Shown here: positions 36,687-46,462 of the stretch, one piece after another
Layout: each line of letters starts with the position of its first letter
How positions within the stretch are numbered: position 1 is the stretch's first letter
Assembly (NCBI GenBank): GCA_031553395.1
Contig: JAVBLR010000009.1
Coordinates: 124,001-188,000 of the forward strand
Direction of reading: 5' to 3'
Length of the DNA: 64,000 nt
From: WRGA01 sp031553395
GTDB taxonomy: Bacteria; Bacteroidota; Bacteroidia; Bacteroidales; WRGA01
Program-made: the position numbers and the translations under genes
The notes under the pieces: generated by a model
What the model was told of the DNA's origin: nothing
The model's input: the letters and a program-made list of their open reading frames with translations, nothing else
Databases searched by the model: none

Positions 36687-37442
36687 ATGGATAAAACAAT
36701 TAATATAACACTAAAGGTTTGGAAGCAACAGAATCCAAAGACTAAAGGTGCTTTCGAAACATATTCATTAAAAGATATATCCATAGACACTTCTTTTCTT
36801 GAAATGTTGGATATCTTGAATGAGCAATTAATCAATGATGGTAAAGAACCGGTGGTTTTTGACCATGATTGCCGTGAAGGTATTTGCGGAATGTGTAGTT
36901 TATATGTAAATGGACATCCTCACGGTCCTGATGAAGATGTTACTACTTGCCAATTGCACATGCGTAAATTCAAGGATGGAGAAACAATTACGATTGAGCC
37001 ATGGCGTTCGGCAGGTTTTCCTGTTATCCGCGACTTAATGGTTGACCGTTCGGCTTTTGATAAAATTATGCAAGCCGGAGGTTATGTTTCGGTTAATACC
37101 GGAGGGATTCCTGATGCAAATGCAATTCCAATTCCAAAAGTGGATGCTGACGAAGCAATGGATTCGGCTTCTTGTATCGGTTGCGGAGCTTGTGTCGCTG
37201 CGTGTAAAAATGGTTCGGCGATGTTGTTCGTTTCGGCAAAAGTAAGTCAATTGGCTTTGTTGCCTCAAGGACGTGTTGAAGCTGCTCATCGTGCAAAAGC
37301 AATGGTTGCTAAAATGGATGAACTTGGATTCGGAAATTGTACCAATACAGCAGCTTGTGAAGCTGAATGTCCTAAAAATGTTTCAATAAGTAATATCGCT
37401 CGTTTGAATCGTGAATTTATTACAGCAAAATTGAAAGATTAA
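36687..37442 (+). CDS. sdhB: Succinate dehydrogenase / fumarate reductase iron-sulfur subunit
   Basis: Electron-transfer subunit of complex II, 251 residues. The 2Fe-2S ligands are in CREGICGMCSLYVNG with a fourth Cys in TTCQLHM, about residues 69-92. The 4Fe-4S and 3Fe-4S sites are in SCIGCGACVAAC near 160 and in NCTNTAACEAECPKNV near 222. All expected cysteines are present. It ends the operon, 24 nt before a strong terminator. Confidence 0.97.
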   Translation: MDKTINITLKVWKQQNPKTKGAFETYSLKDISIDTSFLEMLDILNEQLINDGKEPVVFDHDCREGICGMCSLYVNGHPHGPDEDVTTCQLHMRKFKDGETITIEPWRSAGFPVIRDLMVDRSAFDKIMQAGGYVSVNTGGIPDANAIPIPKVDADEAMDSASCIGCGACVAACKNGSAMLFVSAKVSQLALLPQGRVEAAHRAKAMVAKMDELGFGNCTNTAACEAECPKNVSISNIARLNREFITAKLKD

Positions 37443-37466
37443 TAAAATCTCTAAACAATAATATAG

Positions 37467-37506
37467 AAAGGCTGTTCAAAGAAGATTTGAGCAGCCTTTT
37501 TTGTCA
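37467..37506 (+). terminator. Intrinsic terminator of sdhCAB
   Basis: AAAGGCTGTTCAAA (37467-37480) and TTTGAGCAGCCTTT (37486-37499) form a 14-bp stem with one G-U pair and a 5-nt loop, followed by TTTTGTCATTTTT. Confidence 0.92.
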
Positions 37507-37590
37507 TTTTTATTATATTGCTTATATCATTAAACAATCTTTATTTTTATTTGTTTTTATGTTAGATGTGACATCAAAAAATTGGATGAA

Positions 37591-39060
37591 ATGAAAAAAA
37601 TTATTTGGCTATTTGCAGTTGTGATTGCGCTTGCATCTTGTGATAACAAGCAAAGTTCAAATGTGATAACAGGATCGAAAGATTCTATTTCACAAGAAGT
37701 TCCCGGGCCGGTTGCAGGAACAATAATGACGAAGGAATATGTTTATCAAGTAGGTAAGCAAATGTATTTTTGGGGATGGCCTATGGTAAATATGCATAAC
37801 AGGGTATTGGTTATGCGTCAGGTTCCTACCCCTGGGTTAAATGGAGGTGTAGTGCCTGTTGCACCGGTAGGGCAATTGTGTATGTTATCTGATTATATTA
37901 CCCCTGCAGAACGTTATGTAGCATGTCCTAATCAGGATGTTGTGTATGGTTTTGGTATTGCAATGTTGAATGAAAGTCCGGTGGTAGTACAAGTTCCGGA
38001 TTTCGGCGAACGTTTCTGGATTGTACAAATGGTTAATCAGCGTACAGACGGAATCGGAGGATTGGGTTCTATGTATAATAGCACAAAAGGTTTTTATATG
38101 ATAGTGGGTCCCGATTGGAACGGAGAAACTCCAAAAGGAATTACCAAAGTAATTCGTTCCAATACTAATATGGTTGTGGTTATTCCACGTGCTTTTATGA
38201 ATAATACTGCTGAAGATAAGGCTGCAATTCAACCTCTTATCAACCAAGTTATGATGTATCCTGTAGCTCAATTTGATGGCAATATGAAAACCAACGATTG
38301 GACAAAGGCTCCTTCTTTTCCTGATGCTAACAAAAGTGGAGGAGGGCAAGAAGTCGCATTTGTATTACCGGATAAATTCTTTGATGAATTACCGGCAATC
38401 CTGAAAGAAGTTCCTCCGCTGAAAGGTGAAGAAGGTTTGTATGCTTGGTATAATTCGGTATTGGAAGCAGCAAGTAAAGATGCAACACTTAAAGCTGCTT
38501 TGGTAAAAGCCGCTCAAGATGCTGAAAAAGAATTGATAGATCCGTTGCGTCAATTCAAGAATGTAGGTGTTCCTGTAGGAAATTATTGGAATACAACCAA
38601 GAATGGAGCAGCATTCGGAACAGATTATTTGAGCCGTACAGCTGCTGCACGTACCAATATTTTTGTAAATCAACCACAAGAAACTATTTATTATAATCAG
38701 GATTTTGATGGTGAGGGAAAAGAATTGAATGGAAAAGGTGTTAATTATACGATTACCTTTACGAAAGAAACATTACCTGCTGTAAAAGGTTTTTGGTCTT
38801 TGACTGTATATGATCAACATCATTTTTTCTATCAAAATCCGGAAAAGATCTATTCTTTAGGAACTAAAAATAAAGATTTGAAACTAAATGCAGATGGTTC
38901 ATTAACTATTTATTTGCAAAATAAGAAACCTGAAGGAGAAAAGGCTTCAAATTGGTTGCCAATTCCTGCAGAAAAATTTGGATTCTTATTACGTGCTTAT
39001 TGGCCAGAAGAATCTATGGTAAAAGGATACACTCCTCCGGCTGTTGTCAAGGTTAAGTGA
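37591..39060 (+). CDS. DUF1254/DUF1214 domain lipoprotein
   Basis: 489-residue lipoprotein; the ATG at 37591 gives MKKIIWLFAVVIALASC with a lipobox. The DUF1254 part spans about 40-190 (YFWGWPMVNMHNRVLVM near 58, then NQDVVYGFGIAML near 112) and the DUF1214 part about 350-480 (YTITFTKETLPAVKGFWSLT, YWPEES near the end). Both domains occur together in many bacteria without a settled function. No partner gene is nearby, and terminators lie on both sides. Confidence 0.85.
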   Translation: MKKIIWLFAVVIALASCDNKQSSNVITGSKDSISQEVPGPVAGTIMTKEYVYQVGKQMYFWGWPMVNMHNRVLVMRQVPTPGLNGGVVPVAPVGQLCMLSDYITPAERYVACPNQDVVYGFGIAMLNESPVVVQVPDFGERFWIVQMVNQRTDGIGGLGSMYNSTKGFYMIVGPDWNGETPKGITKVIRSNTNMVVVIPRAFMNNTAEDKAAIQPLINQVMMYPVAQFDGNMKTNDWTKAPSFPDANKSGGGQEVAFVLPDKFFDELPAILKEVPPLKGEEGLYAWYNSVLEAASKDATLKAALVKAAQDAEKELIDPLRQFKNVGVPVGNYWNTTKNGAAFGTDYLSRTAAARTNIFVNQPQETIYYNQDFDGEGKELNGKGVNYTITFTKETLPAVKGFWSLTVYDQHHFFYQNPEKIYSLGTKNKDLKLNADGSLTIYLQNKKPEGEKASNWLPIPAEKFGFLLRAYWPEESMVKGYTPPAVVKVK

Positions 39061-39074
39061 ATTTAAATAAATCA

Positions 39075-39128
39075 AAAAGGTAAAGCCTGCTTAAATTTTG
39101 TAAGAAATTGAGCAGGCTTTTACCTTTT
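39075..39128. terminator. Bidirectional terminator between the DUF1254 gene and mgsA
   Basis: AAAAGGTAAAGCCTGCTT (39075-39092) pairs with 39110-39128 with one bulge and one G-U pair; T-rich on both flanks. It sits between convergent genes. Confidence 0.85.
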
Positions 39129-39183
39129 ATTAGGTTAATAATATATCCTTGTTTTTGACTGTAAAATAAATTATCCTTTATTA

Positions 39184-39630
39184 TTAACCCCGGTCATATT
39201 TTACATACCGTGGCTGTGTTGGTGTATACGAATCATCATCCCACAATGTGCTGGTAATCATTAGGTCTGCGCTGTAGCGGTTACAAGCAATAGGTACATT
39301 ATGTACCCGGCATTGGCGCAACAACATCATAATGTCGGCTTCGTGTGGCTGTGGGTTCAGATCATCAATCAGGAAGATTGCCAAATCAATTTCTTTGCGT
39401 ACTACCATTGCTGCGATTTCAGCATCACCACCCAATGGACCGGAATTCATACAAGTAATTTCGGCATGAAGGTCTTGTTTCTCAAAAGCTTGACGAATTA
39501 AACTTCCAGTGGTTCCTGTGCAAACAAGATGATGTTCAGCTAAAAAATCAGAATTAAAAATACACCATTCAACCATATCGGCTTTCCGGTGGTCGTGTGC
39601 AACTAATGCTATTGTAAGTCGCCTGTTCAT
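39184..39630 (-). CDS. mgsA: Methylglyoxal synthase
   Basis: Converts dihydroxyacetone phosphate to methylglyoxal, a bypass of lower glycolysis that relieves sugar-phosphate stress, as when arabinose or rhamnose flux is high. 148 residues. Conserved parts: LVAHDHRKADMVEW near 9, TGTTGSLI near 38, SGPLGGDAEIAAMV near 62 with the catalytic Asp, and DLNPQPHEADI near 90 with the His. The ATG at 39630 (MNRRLTIALVAH) is preferred over a TTG two codons upstream. Confidence 0.93.
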   Translation of the reverse strand: MNRRLTIALVAHDHRKADMVEWCIFNSDFLAEHHLVCTGTTGSLIRQAFEKQDLHAEITCMNSGPLGGDAEIAAMVVRKEIDLAIFLIDDLNPQPHEADIMMLLRQCRVHNVPIACNRYSADLMITSTLWDDDSYTPTQPRYVKYDRG

Positions 39631-39634
39631 AAAC

Positions 39635-39669
39635 AATTAAGAGTTAAAAGTTAAGAATTAAGAGTTGTG
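39635..39669. repeat. Heptamer array (AATTAAG family) upstream of mgsA
   Basis: Five words in exact phase: AATTAAG, AGTTAAA, AGTTAAG, AATTAAG, AGTTGTG. It begins four bases before the mgsA start codon (minus strand) and thus covers the ribosome-binding region. Confidence 0.8.
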
Positions 39670-39739
39670 TTGGGTTTCAAATGGTAAAGGTAGGTATATT
39701 ATAACGCTTTTTTGTTAAGAAAAAGGAAAATAATAAACA

Positions 39740-39803
39740 AATGTGCCAATTGAATTGATTCATTCTTCATTGGCACATTGGCACATTAGATTATTGGCAC
39801 ATT
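39740..39803. repeat. Octamer hairpin array (ATTGGCAC family) after glmM
   Basis: AATGTGCCAAT at 39740-39750 faces the octamers ATTGGCAC, ATTGGCAC, ATTAGATT, ATTGGCAC at 39769-39800. It abuts the stop codon of glmM (39804) and could terminate it. Confidence 0.8.
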
Positions 39804-41195
39804 TTACTTTTTACTTGTAACTTTTTTTATATAATCGATTATCTGATTTCCTAATTCAGCGGCTAAATCCATTATTGGAGCTTCGGCATAAATACGGATA
39901 ATCGGCTCGGTATTTGATTTACGCAAATGTACCCATTTGTCAGAAAAATCAATCTTTACACCATCTATATCATTAACATCGTAATTGGCAAATTGTTTTT
40001 TTATATCCTCAAGAATTGCATCAACATTTACATCCGGAGTTAACTCAATTTTTTGCTTGGATATAAAATAGGGCGGATAAGTTGCCCGAAGTTGGCTTAC
40101 TTTTTGTTTCGATGTTGCCAGATGAGATAGAAACAAAGCAATACCTACCAATGCATCCCGTCCGTAATGGCTTTCGGGATAAATAACCCCGCCGTTGCCT
40201 TCGCCACCAATAATTGCGTTTGTTGCTTTCATTTTTTCGACGACATTTACCTCTCCTACAGCAGCAGCGGTGTATGTCATTCCGTATTTTTGCGTAACAT
40301 CGCGTAAAGCACGTGTTGAACTGAGATTGGAAACAGTATTTCCCGGCGTGTGTTTCAATACATAATCGGAAACTGCAACCAAGGTATATTCCTCGCCAAA
40401 CATTTCTCCGTTTTCACAAATAATAGCCAACCGGTCTACATCCGGGTCTACAACAAAACCGACATCAGCTTTACCTTGTTTCAGAATATTCGAAATTTCA
40501 GTTAAATGTTCGGGTAAAGGTTCGGGATTATGAGGAAATAGTCCGTTTGGTTCACAATACAATTTTTCGATGTGTTTTACTCCCAATGCTTCCAATAAAG
40601 CAGGAATAACAATACCTCCGACAGAATTTACACAATCAATTGCTACACTGAAATTAGCTGCTTTGATGGCTTTCACATTTACCAACGGCAAAGCCAAAAC
40701 GCTATCGATATGTTTTTGAGTAAATGAATTATCGTGTGTTAGTTTTCCGATTTGATGAACATCGGCAAAAGTAAAATCTTCTTTTTCGGCAATGGTCAAT
40801 ATTTCTTGTCCTTGTGCCGCATCTAAAAATTCTCCTTTATTATTCAATAACTTCAAGGCATTCCATTGCGTAGGATTATGGCTTGCGGTAAGGATAATTC
40901 CACCTGCTGCTTTTTCCATTGTTACAGCCAATTCGGTTGTAGGTGTTGTTGCTAAACCGATATTTACCACATTAAAACCCATTCCCAACAATGTTCCGGA
41001 TACAATTGCATCTACCATTTCGCCGGAAATTCGGGCATCTCTTCCTACAATGATTTTATTCGAATTGGTATAATTCTTACGGATAAATGTAGCGTAAGCA
41101 GCCGTAAATTTTACAATATCTAATGGATTAAGTCCTACTCCGGGCTTTCCTCCGATTGTTCCGCGAATACCTGAAATTGATTTTATTAATGTCAT
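39804..41195 (-). CDS. glmM: Phosphoglucosamine mutase-type phosphohexomutase
   Basis: Alpha-D-phosphohexomutase of 463 residues, probably converting glucosamine 6-phosphate to glucosamine 1-phosphate for peptidoglycan and lipopolysaccharide. The phosphoserine loop is LTASHNPTQWNALK near 98, metal-binding DPDVDRLA near 238, sugar loop GGEGNGGVIYP near 322, and the phosphate-binding RKSNTEPIIRIYAEA near 430. TASHNPTQWN matches Bacteroidales proteins annotated as GlmM; phosphomannomutase activity cannot be excluded. Transcribed divergently from tamB. Confidence 0.85.
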   Translation of the reverse strand: MTLIKSISGIRGTIGGKPGVGLNPLDIVKFTAAYATFIRKNYTNSNKIIVGRDARISGEMVDAIVSGTLLGMGFNVVNIGLATTPTTELAVTMEKAAGGIILTASHNPTQWNALKLLNNKGEFLDAAQGQEILTIAEKEDFTFADVHQIGKLTHDNSFTQKHIDSVLALPLVNVKAIKAANFSVAIDCVNSVGGIVIPALLEALGVKHIEKLYCEPNGLFPHNPEPLPEHLTEISNILKQGKADVGFVVDPDVDRLAIICENGEMFGEEYTLVAVSDYVLKHTPGNTVSNLSSTRALRDVTQKYGMTYTAAAVGEVNVVEKMKATNAIIGGEGNGGVIYPESHYGRDALVGIALFLSHLATSKQKVSQLRATYPPYFISKQKIELTPDVNVDAILEDIKKQFANYDVNDIDGVKIDFSDKWVHLRKSNTEPIIRIYAEAPIMDLAAELGNQIIDYIKKVTSKK

Positions 41196-41288
41196 TTGAA
41201 TAAATTAAAATTAAAAATTAGAGGGAAATATGAGCTTTGAAAAGAGTGGACAAAACTACACTTATTTGTTAAAAAAAGCAAGAAAGGT

Positions 41289-41296
41289 CAAAGGTA
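41289..41296 (-). promoter_or_regulatory. glmM -7 promoter element
   Basis: Minus-strand TACCTTTG is a consensus -7 box about 94 nt upstream of the ATG. A second, weaker candidate TAGTTTTG lies at 41251-41258. Confidence 0.55.
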
Positions 41297-41340
41297 AATA
41301 AGAAAACGCATGAATTTGAATAAGGAGTCCAATATGTAAT

Positions 41341-41413
41341 ACGTTGTACGTTTTACGTTATACGTAAGTGGCTGATGTTACCGAGACGTAGAACGTATTA
41401 CGTAAAACGTAAA
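41341..41413. repeat. Heptamer hairpin array (ACGTAAA family) in the glmM-tamB gap
   Basis: Left: ACGTTGT, ACGTTTT, ACGTTAT, ACGTAAG (41341-41368). Right: ACGTAGA, ACGTATT, ACGTAAA, ACGTAAA (41386-41413). The sides are largely complementary, loop about 17 nt. The rest of the 431-nt gap between glmM and tamB holds only the two divergent promoters. Confidence 0.85.
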
Positions 41414-41508
41414 ACTTTCATATCTGTATAAATATGAAGTTTTTTTACTTTTTACCTTATTAACAGACATTCACTTCATTAAACTATCGTGAAATCAAAG
41501 AATTCATG

Positions 41509-41516
41509 TAATTTTG
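41509..41516 (+). promoter_or_regulatory. tamB -7 promoter element
   Basis: TAATTTTG fits TAnnTTTG. The predicted transcript starts near 41523, before the open frame that begins at 41543, so a tamB start upstream of 41627 would still be inside the mRNA. Confidence 0.5.
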
Positions 41517-41626
41517 CATTTCTTACTTTTTTGCTTTTTTAGATAAAACCTGCAGAAAAATTCTGTTTAAAATCATTTTTTGTCATAAAACGGTTTAAAA
41601 AAATAATATTTATTACATTAGGCTCT

Positions 41627-44600
41627 TTGATAGGGCTTTATGTGATACTTTATGTGTCATTGAACTCATCTTATGTTCAGGAGAAAATTGCAGCTATTGC
41701 TTCACAAGAATTGCAAGATTGCTTGGGAACAGAAGTGAAAATCGGTGGTGCAAGTTTTGAATTATTCAATCGGATTACATTGAGGGATGTGTATTTGGCC
41801 GACCAAAAGAATGATACACTTCTGTATGCGTCACGTATTTCGGCCGGATTGGATATTTTACCTTTACTTAAAAATCGATTTGCTTTTTCGACAGTTCAGC
41901 TTTTTGGATTTCATGCTCATTTGAAGAAAGATAGTGCGAATGCTCCATTTAATTTTCAGTTTGTAATTGATGCTTTTAAAAGTAAAGATCCGAATAAAAA
42001 GCCTTCGAAAATAGATTTACATTTTAATTCTATTCTGATAAGGCGCGGACATGTAACTTATGATATTCTCTCGGAACCTGAAACGCCGGATAAATTCAAC
42101 GCAAAACATATCGATATTTCAAAATTGATAGGGACAATAACCGTCAAAAACTTTACTAATGATTCGTTGAATGTTGATTTACGGAAGCTTTCTTTCGAAG
42201 AAAAAACAGGATTTTCGCTTAATAAGCTAACATTCAAAGCGGTTGCGAATAAAGAAAAAGCGTTAATATCTAATTTTTCGATAGAACTTCCTAATACAAA
42301 ACTAACATTAGACAGTATTTTTGCTAATTATGATTTGGCAAATGATTCCTCTTCTTTTATTGAGAATGCGAATTTTGATGTAAAAATACAACCCTCGAAG
42401 GTTGCATTAAAAGATTTTTCGGCTTTTGTGCCCGCTTTCCGTTATTTTTCTGATCAACTTACTATCTCATCGCATATAAGAGGCTCGCTCAGCAACCTTT
42501 TTATGGATTATTTGGAGTTGGAATACGATGAAGACATGCATTTGAGTGCCAATATGAACGTGAAGGATGCATTGCGTAAAGGTGAAACCTTTTTATCCGG
42601 AAAAGTAGAAAGATTATATATTAGTTCGCAGAAAATAAACGACATAGCGAATAATTTCTCAAAAGATGGAGTTCAATTGCCACCCATGATTTATAAACTG
42701 GGAACAGTGAATTTTAAGGGTGACATTTCGGGATACTTAGATGATTTGGTTACGTATGGAAATTTTTCTACGGCTTTGGGTGATTTTTCAACTGACTTGA
42801 TGATTGGATATGGCGAGGATATACGAACATTTAAAGGTACTCTCAAAACCGATAGTTTTAAATTAGGTACGTTGTTGGGAAAGGAAAATATTCTGGGGAA
42901 AGTTAGTTTAAGAGTTTTGTTGGATGTAAGCCAACGTAAAGGCGCTACTCTTCCTGATGGGCTTGTGAAAGGAACAATATCTAATATTCAACTGAAAGGT
43001 TACGATTATCAAAATATCGAAATGGATGGGCATTTTTCAGTAAATGGATTTAATGGAAAAATATCATTGGACGACCCTAACGGAAAAATTAATATTGCCG
43101 GATTAATGGACCTGAAGCAGAAGTTACCTGTTTTTAATTTGAATATGAATGTCGAACATCTCCGGCTGGGCGAGTTAAATCTGACAAATAAGTATAAATA
43201 TTCGGATTTATCATTTAATCTGGTTACCAATTTTCAGGGAGACCATATTGATAATGGGCAAGGATACATTCATATTGATGATTTGAATTTCAGGAACAAC
43301 GATGATACTATTTCTTTGAAAAAAATTGCATTGGAAATAAAAGGAGATAATCCCGAAAGAATACTTACAGTTCGTTCGGATGTGCTGAACGGAGAAATAT
43401 CGGGGTCGTATAATTTTAAAACATTGTTGCAGGATTTCCAACAAATTGCAGCACAGTATATCCCGACATTTATTGATCCGGAAAAATTCAATGCAAAACG
43501 GATGGATAATAATTTTACCGGACAATTCATTGTAGAGAATACCGAAAATATATCCAAAACATTCGAAATTCCGTTTACTGTTCTTAATCAGGCGACATTG
43601 TTGGCCGATTATAACGGTGAATTAGGAAAATTTAAAGTGGAAGCATATATTCCGCGTGCTAAATTTAAAAATACGGATTTAGCATCGGGGAAATTTGTTT
43701 TTGATAATGCAGGTACGGCAATGAATGCATCTGCTTACTTTAAAAACATAAATGTCAATAACGGCAATTTTATGGAAGTAAATCTTACTGCTTCAGCTCA
43801 AAATGACAGTGTATTTGCCAACGTTGGATTTAATAATAGCGATACAACTAAAATATCAACCGGACATATCAATGCTTCGGCCAAATTTAGTCGCGATGTG
43901 GAAACAGGTTTGAAGACAACGGTTTACATTCATCCGTCGGAGTTAAGATTAACCGGTGTCCCGTTTTTTGTTAATCCTTCGCAAATCGAAATAAATGCAG
44001 GGAAAATAGCTGTGAATCAATTTAGTATTGAGAATAGGAAAAATGAGCATATTAAGATAAATGGTATTTATTCCAATACAAAAACCGATACACTTTATCT
44101 CGATTTGTTAAATACGAAATTAGATTATATTGGCTTGATTACCAATAATGAAGTGTTGGATTTCGGCGGTATTGCTACAGGAAAATTCAATGTTATAGGA
44201 AAGGGCGAAGGTATGCCGATTGCAACAGCTGATTTGCTTGTAAAGGATTTTTCTTACAACAAAGCGGTTGTTGGGGATTTGAAAATTTTCAGTACATGGA
44301 ATGAGAATAATCAAGGTATTTTATTGGATGGAAATATAGAACAATCAGGACATAAGCCGACGAAAGTCTACGGATATATTTTTCCAACAAAAGATTCGTT
44401 AAACCTTTCTTTTGATGCCAATCATTTGAATTTAAAATTATTAAATCCGTTTATAAAAAATATAATGAAGGATTTTTCGGGTTGGGCTTATGGGAAAGTG
44501 AATATGTATGGCAGGTTTAAAACGCTTAGTTTTGTAGGAACTCCTTATATCGATGATGTAAAATTTGGAATTGAATTTTTGAATACCAATTTTTCATTAT

Positions 44601-46096
44601 CCGATACGTTGTATATGACAACAACGGGTATTCGATTGCGTAATGCAACTCTTTATGATAGCCAAAATCACAAAGGAGTGGTAAATGCAGTTATCAATCA
44701 TCAATATTTCAAAAATTTTACCTATTCAGTATTTGTCAGGGCCGAGAATATGTTGGTATTTAATGCTACACAGAAACAAAATCCTGTATTTTTCGGACCG
44801 ATATATGGTTCCGGTTCGGCAACTCTTCGGGGTGATTTGGATAAAATAAATATTGATGTAGACATGAAAAGCGAGCCGAATAGTAAACTGTATTTGTCAT
44901 TTTTCGAAAGTGTATCGGCTGCTACACATGATTTTATAACATTTGTAGATAAGAAGAATCCGGAAGAAACAGAGGCTGGAACAAAAAAGAAAATTTCTTT
45001 GAATACCGCTCCTCAATCAAAATTTGAGATGAAAATGACAATTCGTGTTGAGGCTACTCCGGATGCTTCGGTGCAATTGATCATGGATTCCCGTACAAAT
45101 GATTATCTGAAAGGGAAGGGTAGGGGAGATATGCGTTTGGAATATAACAGCCGTACGGATGATTTGGCTTTATATGGCACTTACCTCATTGAACAAGGTA
45201 ATTATAATTTTACATGGGAAGAATTCATCAAAAAGGATTTTACGATTCGTAGTGGCAGTACGGTAACATTCAGAGGCGATCCTTATGCGGCTCAATTGAA
45301 TATATATGCATCTTATTCGTTAAGTGCCGATATTTCTTCTTTGGATGAAAATTTAGGGAAGGAAATGAACCGGCAGAATATTCCGGTAGATGCTATAGTT
45401 CATATTTCCGGGAATATAGAACATCCTGATATTACCTCAAGTATTGAGTTGCCAACTGCAAGCGAAGATGTCAAACGGAAAGTTAATAGTTTGATTTACA
45501 CACAGGATGATGTAACAAAACAACTCTTTTATTTGTTATTATTTGGTAGATTTAATCCGCCGGATCATGTAACGGTAAGTAATTCGAATTCGGCACAGTT
45601 GGCATTGGTTGTTTCTTCATTGTCATCGCAGTTAAATTCGATTCTGGGGCAATTAAGCGATAAATTCAGTATCGGGACGAATATCTACAGTGGAAATACA
45701 GGTGGAGTTCAGGATTTAGAAGTAGGATTGAATATCTCTACCCAAATGTTTAATAATCGCTTGATATTAAAAAGTAATCTGGGATATCGGGATAATATTT
45801 ATACGCAAACCAATTTTATCGGAGATTTTGATGCTGAATATAAACTGACAAAATCAGGCGATTTTCGCTTAAAGGGATATAGTCATTATAATGATAACAG
45901 CTTGTATTATGGACGTTCGGGATTGACGACGCAGGGGCTTGGGGTTATGTTTACTAAGGATTTTGGTATTTTTTCGGATTTGTTTAAGAGAAAAACGGTT
46001 GCAGATACTATCAATACAAATTTAACACCCAATGTTAGATCGTCAGTACTACAATCTACTGATTCTGTAAAAGTGATTCGTTCAGATAAAGAATAA
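41627..46096 (+). CDS. tamB: TamB-like translocation/assembly module protein
   Basis: AsmA/TamB-type protein of about 1489 residues, anchored in the inner membrane and spanning the periplasm as a long beta-groove, thought to carry phospholipids or help insert outer-membrane proteins. The C-terminal DUF490 domain is clear: EFIKKDFTIRSGSTVTFRGDPY near 1205-1225 and repeats of short beta-strands before it. The start is uncertain: the TTG at 41627 gives a shortened membrane helix (IGLYVILYVSL), but the frame is open back to 41543 and encodes KRFKKIIFITLGS just before it, a better anchor, without any ATG, GTG or TTG. folB follows 3 nt downstream. Confidence 0.85.
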   Translation: MIGLYVILYVSLNSSYVQEKIAAIASQELQDCLGTEVKIGGASFELFNRITLRDVYLADQKNDTLLYASRISAGLDILPLLKNRFAFSTVQLFGFHAHLKKDSANAPFNFQFVIDAFKSKDPNKKPSKIDLHFNSILIRRGHVTYDILSEPETPDKFNAKHIDISKLIGTITVKNFTNDSLNVDLRKLSFEEKTGFSLNKLTFKAVANKEKALISNFSIELPNTKLTLDSIFANYDLANDSSSFIENANFDVKIQPSKVALKDFSAFVPAFRYFSDQLTISSHIRGSLSNLFMDYLELEYDEDMHLSANMNVKDALRKGETFLSGKVERLYISSQKINDIANNFSKDGVQLPPMIYKLGTVNFKGDISGYLDDLVTYGNFSTALGDFSTDLMIGYGEDIRTFKGTLKTDSFKLGTLLGKENILGKVSLRVLLDVSQRKGATLPDGLVKGTISNIQLKGYDYQNIEMDGHFSVNGFNGKISLDDPNGKINIAGLMDLKQKLPVFNLNMNVEHLRLGELNLTNKYKYSDLSFNLVTNFQGDHIDNGQGYIHIDDLNFRNNDDTISLKKIALEIKGDNPERILTVRSDVLNGEISGSYNFKTLLQDFQQIAAQYIPTFIDPEKFNAKRMDNNFTGQFIVENTENISKTFEIPFTVLNQATLLADYNGELGKFKVEAYIPRAKFKNTDLASGKFVFDNAGTAMNASAYFKNINVNNGNFMEVNLTASAQNDSVFANVGFNNSDTTKISTGHINASAKFSRDVETGLKTTVYIHPSELRLTGVPFFVNPSQIEINAGKIAVNQFSIENRKNEHIKINGIYSNTKTDTLYLDLLNTKLDYIGLITNNEVLDFGGIATGKFNVIGKGEGMPIATADLLVKDFSYNKAVVGDLKIFSTWNENNQGILLDGNIEQSGHKPTKVYGYIFPTKDSLNLSFDANHLNLKLLNPFIKNIMKDFSGWAYGKVNMYGRFKTLSFVGTPYIDDVKFGIEFLNTNFSLSDTLYMTTTGIRLRNATLYDSQNHKGVVNAVINHQYFKNFTYSVFVRAENMLVFNATQKQNPVFFGPIYGSGSATLRGDLDKINIDVDMKSEPNSKLYLSFFESVSAATHDFITFVDKKNPEETEAGTKKKISLNTAPQSKFEMKMTIRVEATPDASVQLIMDSRTNDYLKGKGRGDMRLEYNSRTDDLALYGTYLIEQGNYNFTWEEFIKKDFTIRSGSTVTFRGDPYAAQLNIYASYSLSADISSLDENLGKEMNRQNIPVDAIVHISGNIEHPDITSSIELPTASEDVKRKVNSLIYTQDDVTKQLFYLLLFGRFNPPDHVTVSNSNSAQLALVVSSLSSQLNSILGQLSDKFSIGTNIYSGNTGGVQDLEVGLNISTQMFNNRLILKSNLGYRDNIYTQTNFIGDFDAEYKLTKSGDFRLKGYSHYNDNSLYYGRSGLTTQGLGVMFTKDFGIFSDLFKRKTVADTINTNLTPNVRSSVLQSTDSVKVIRSDKE

Positions 46097-46099
46097 ATT

Positions 46100-46456
46100 A
46101 TGGACAGTTTTATTTTATTGGAAAACATGCGTTTTTTTGCTCAACATGGTGTTTTTGAGCAAGAACGTTTGGTTGGGAATCTTTTTGAGGTAAATCTTAA
46201 GATAAAAGTAGATATCAGTCGTGCTGTAGAAACCGATAATGTAGAAGATACAATCAGTTATGCCGATGTATATGATCTGATTTCCAAGGAAATGATGCAA
46301 CCTTCAAACTTATTGGAACATCTTGCAGGAAGAATTCTACATGTTGTAAAGAAACAATATTCCAATATATCCGGAATAGAGATTAAAGTCTCAAAACTGA
46401 ATCCTCCGCTAAACGGGCAAGTGGAAAAGGCAAGCGTAGTAGTGTTGGTGGATTGA
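46100..46456 (+). CDS. folB: Dihydroneopterin aldolase
   Basis: Folate pathway enzyme that splits 7,8-dihydroneopterin to 6-hydroxymethyl-dihydropterin and glycolaldehyde. 118 residues, the family length. ILLENMRFFAQHGVFEQERLVG (residues 4-25) carries the usual xHGxxxxE motif, DTISYADVYDLI is near 51, the catalytic Lys lies in IKVSKLNPPLNG near 97-108. Overlap-like spacing of 3 nt to tamB implies translation from the same mRNA although the functions are unrelated. Confidence 0.95.
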   Translation: MDSFILLENMRFFAQHGVFEQERLVGNLFEVNLKIKVDISRAVETDNVEDTISYADVYDLISKEMMQPSNLLEHLAGRILHVVKKQYSNISGIEIKVSKLNPPLNGQVEKASVVVLVD

Positions 46457-46462
46457 AATTTT

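Noticed and set aside
37885..38349. 154-codon open frame on the minus strand inside the DUF1254 gene
   Set aside because: Composition and position show it is the complement of a well-supported lipoprotein gene; no start signal or family.
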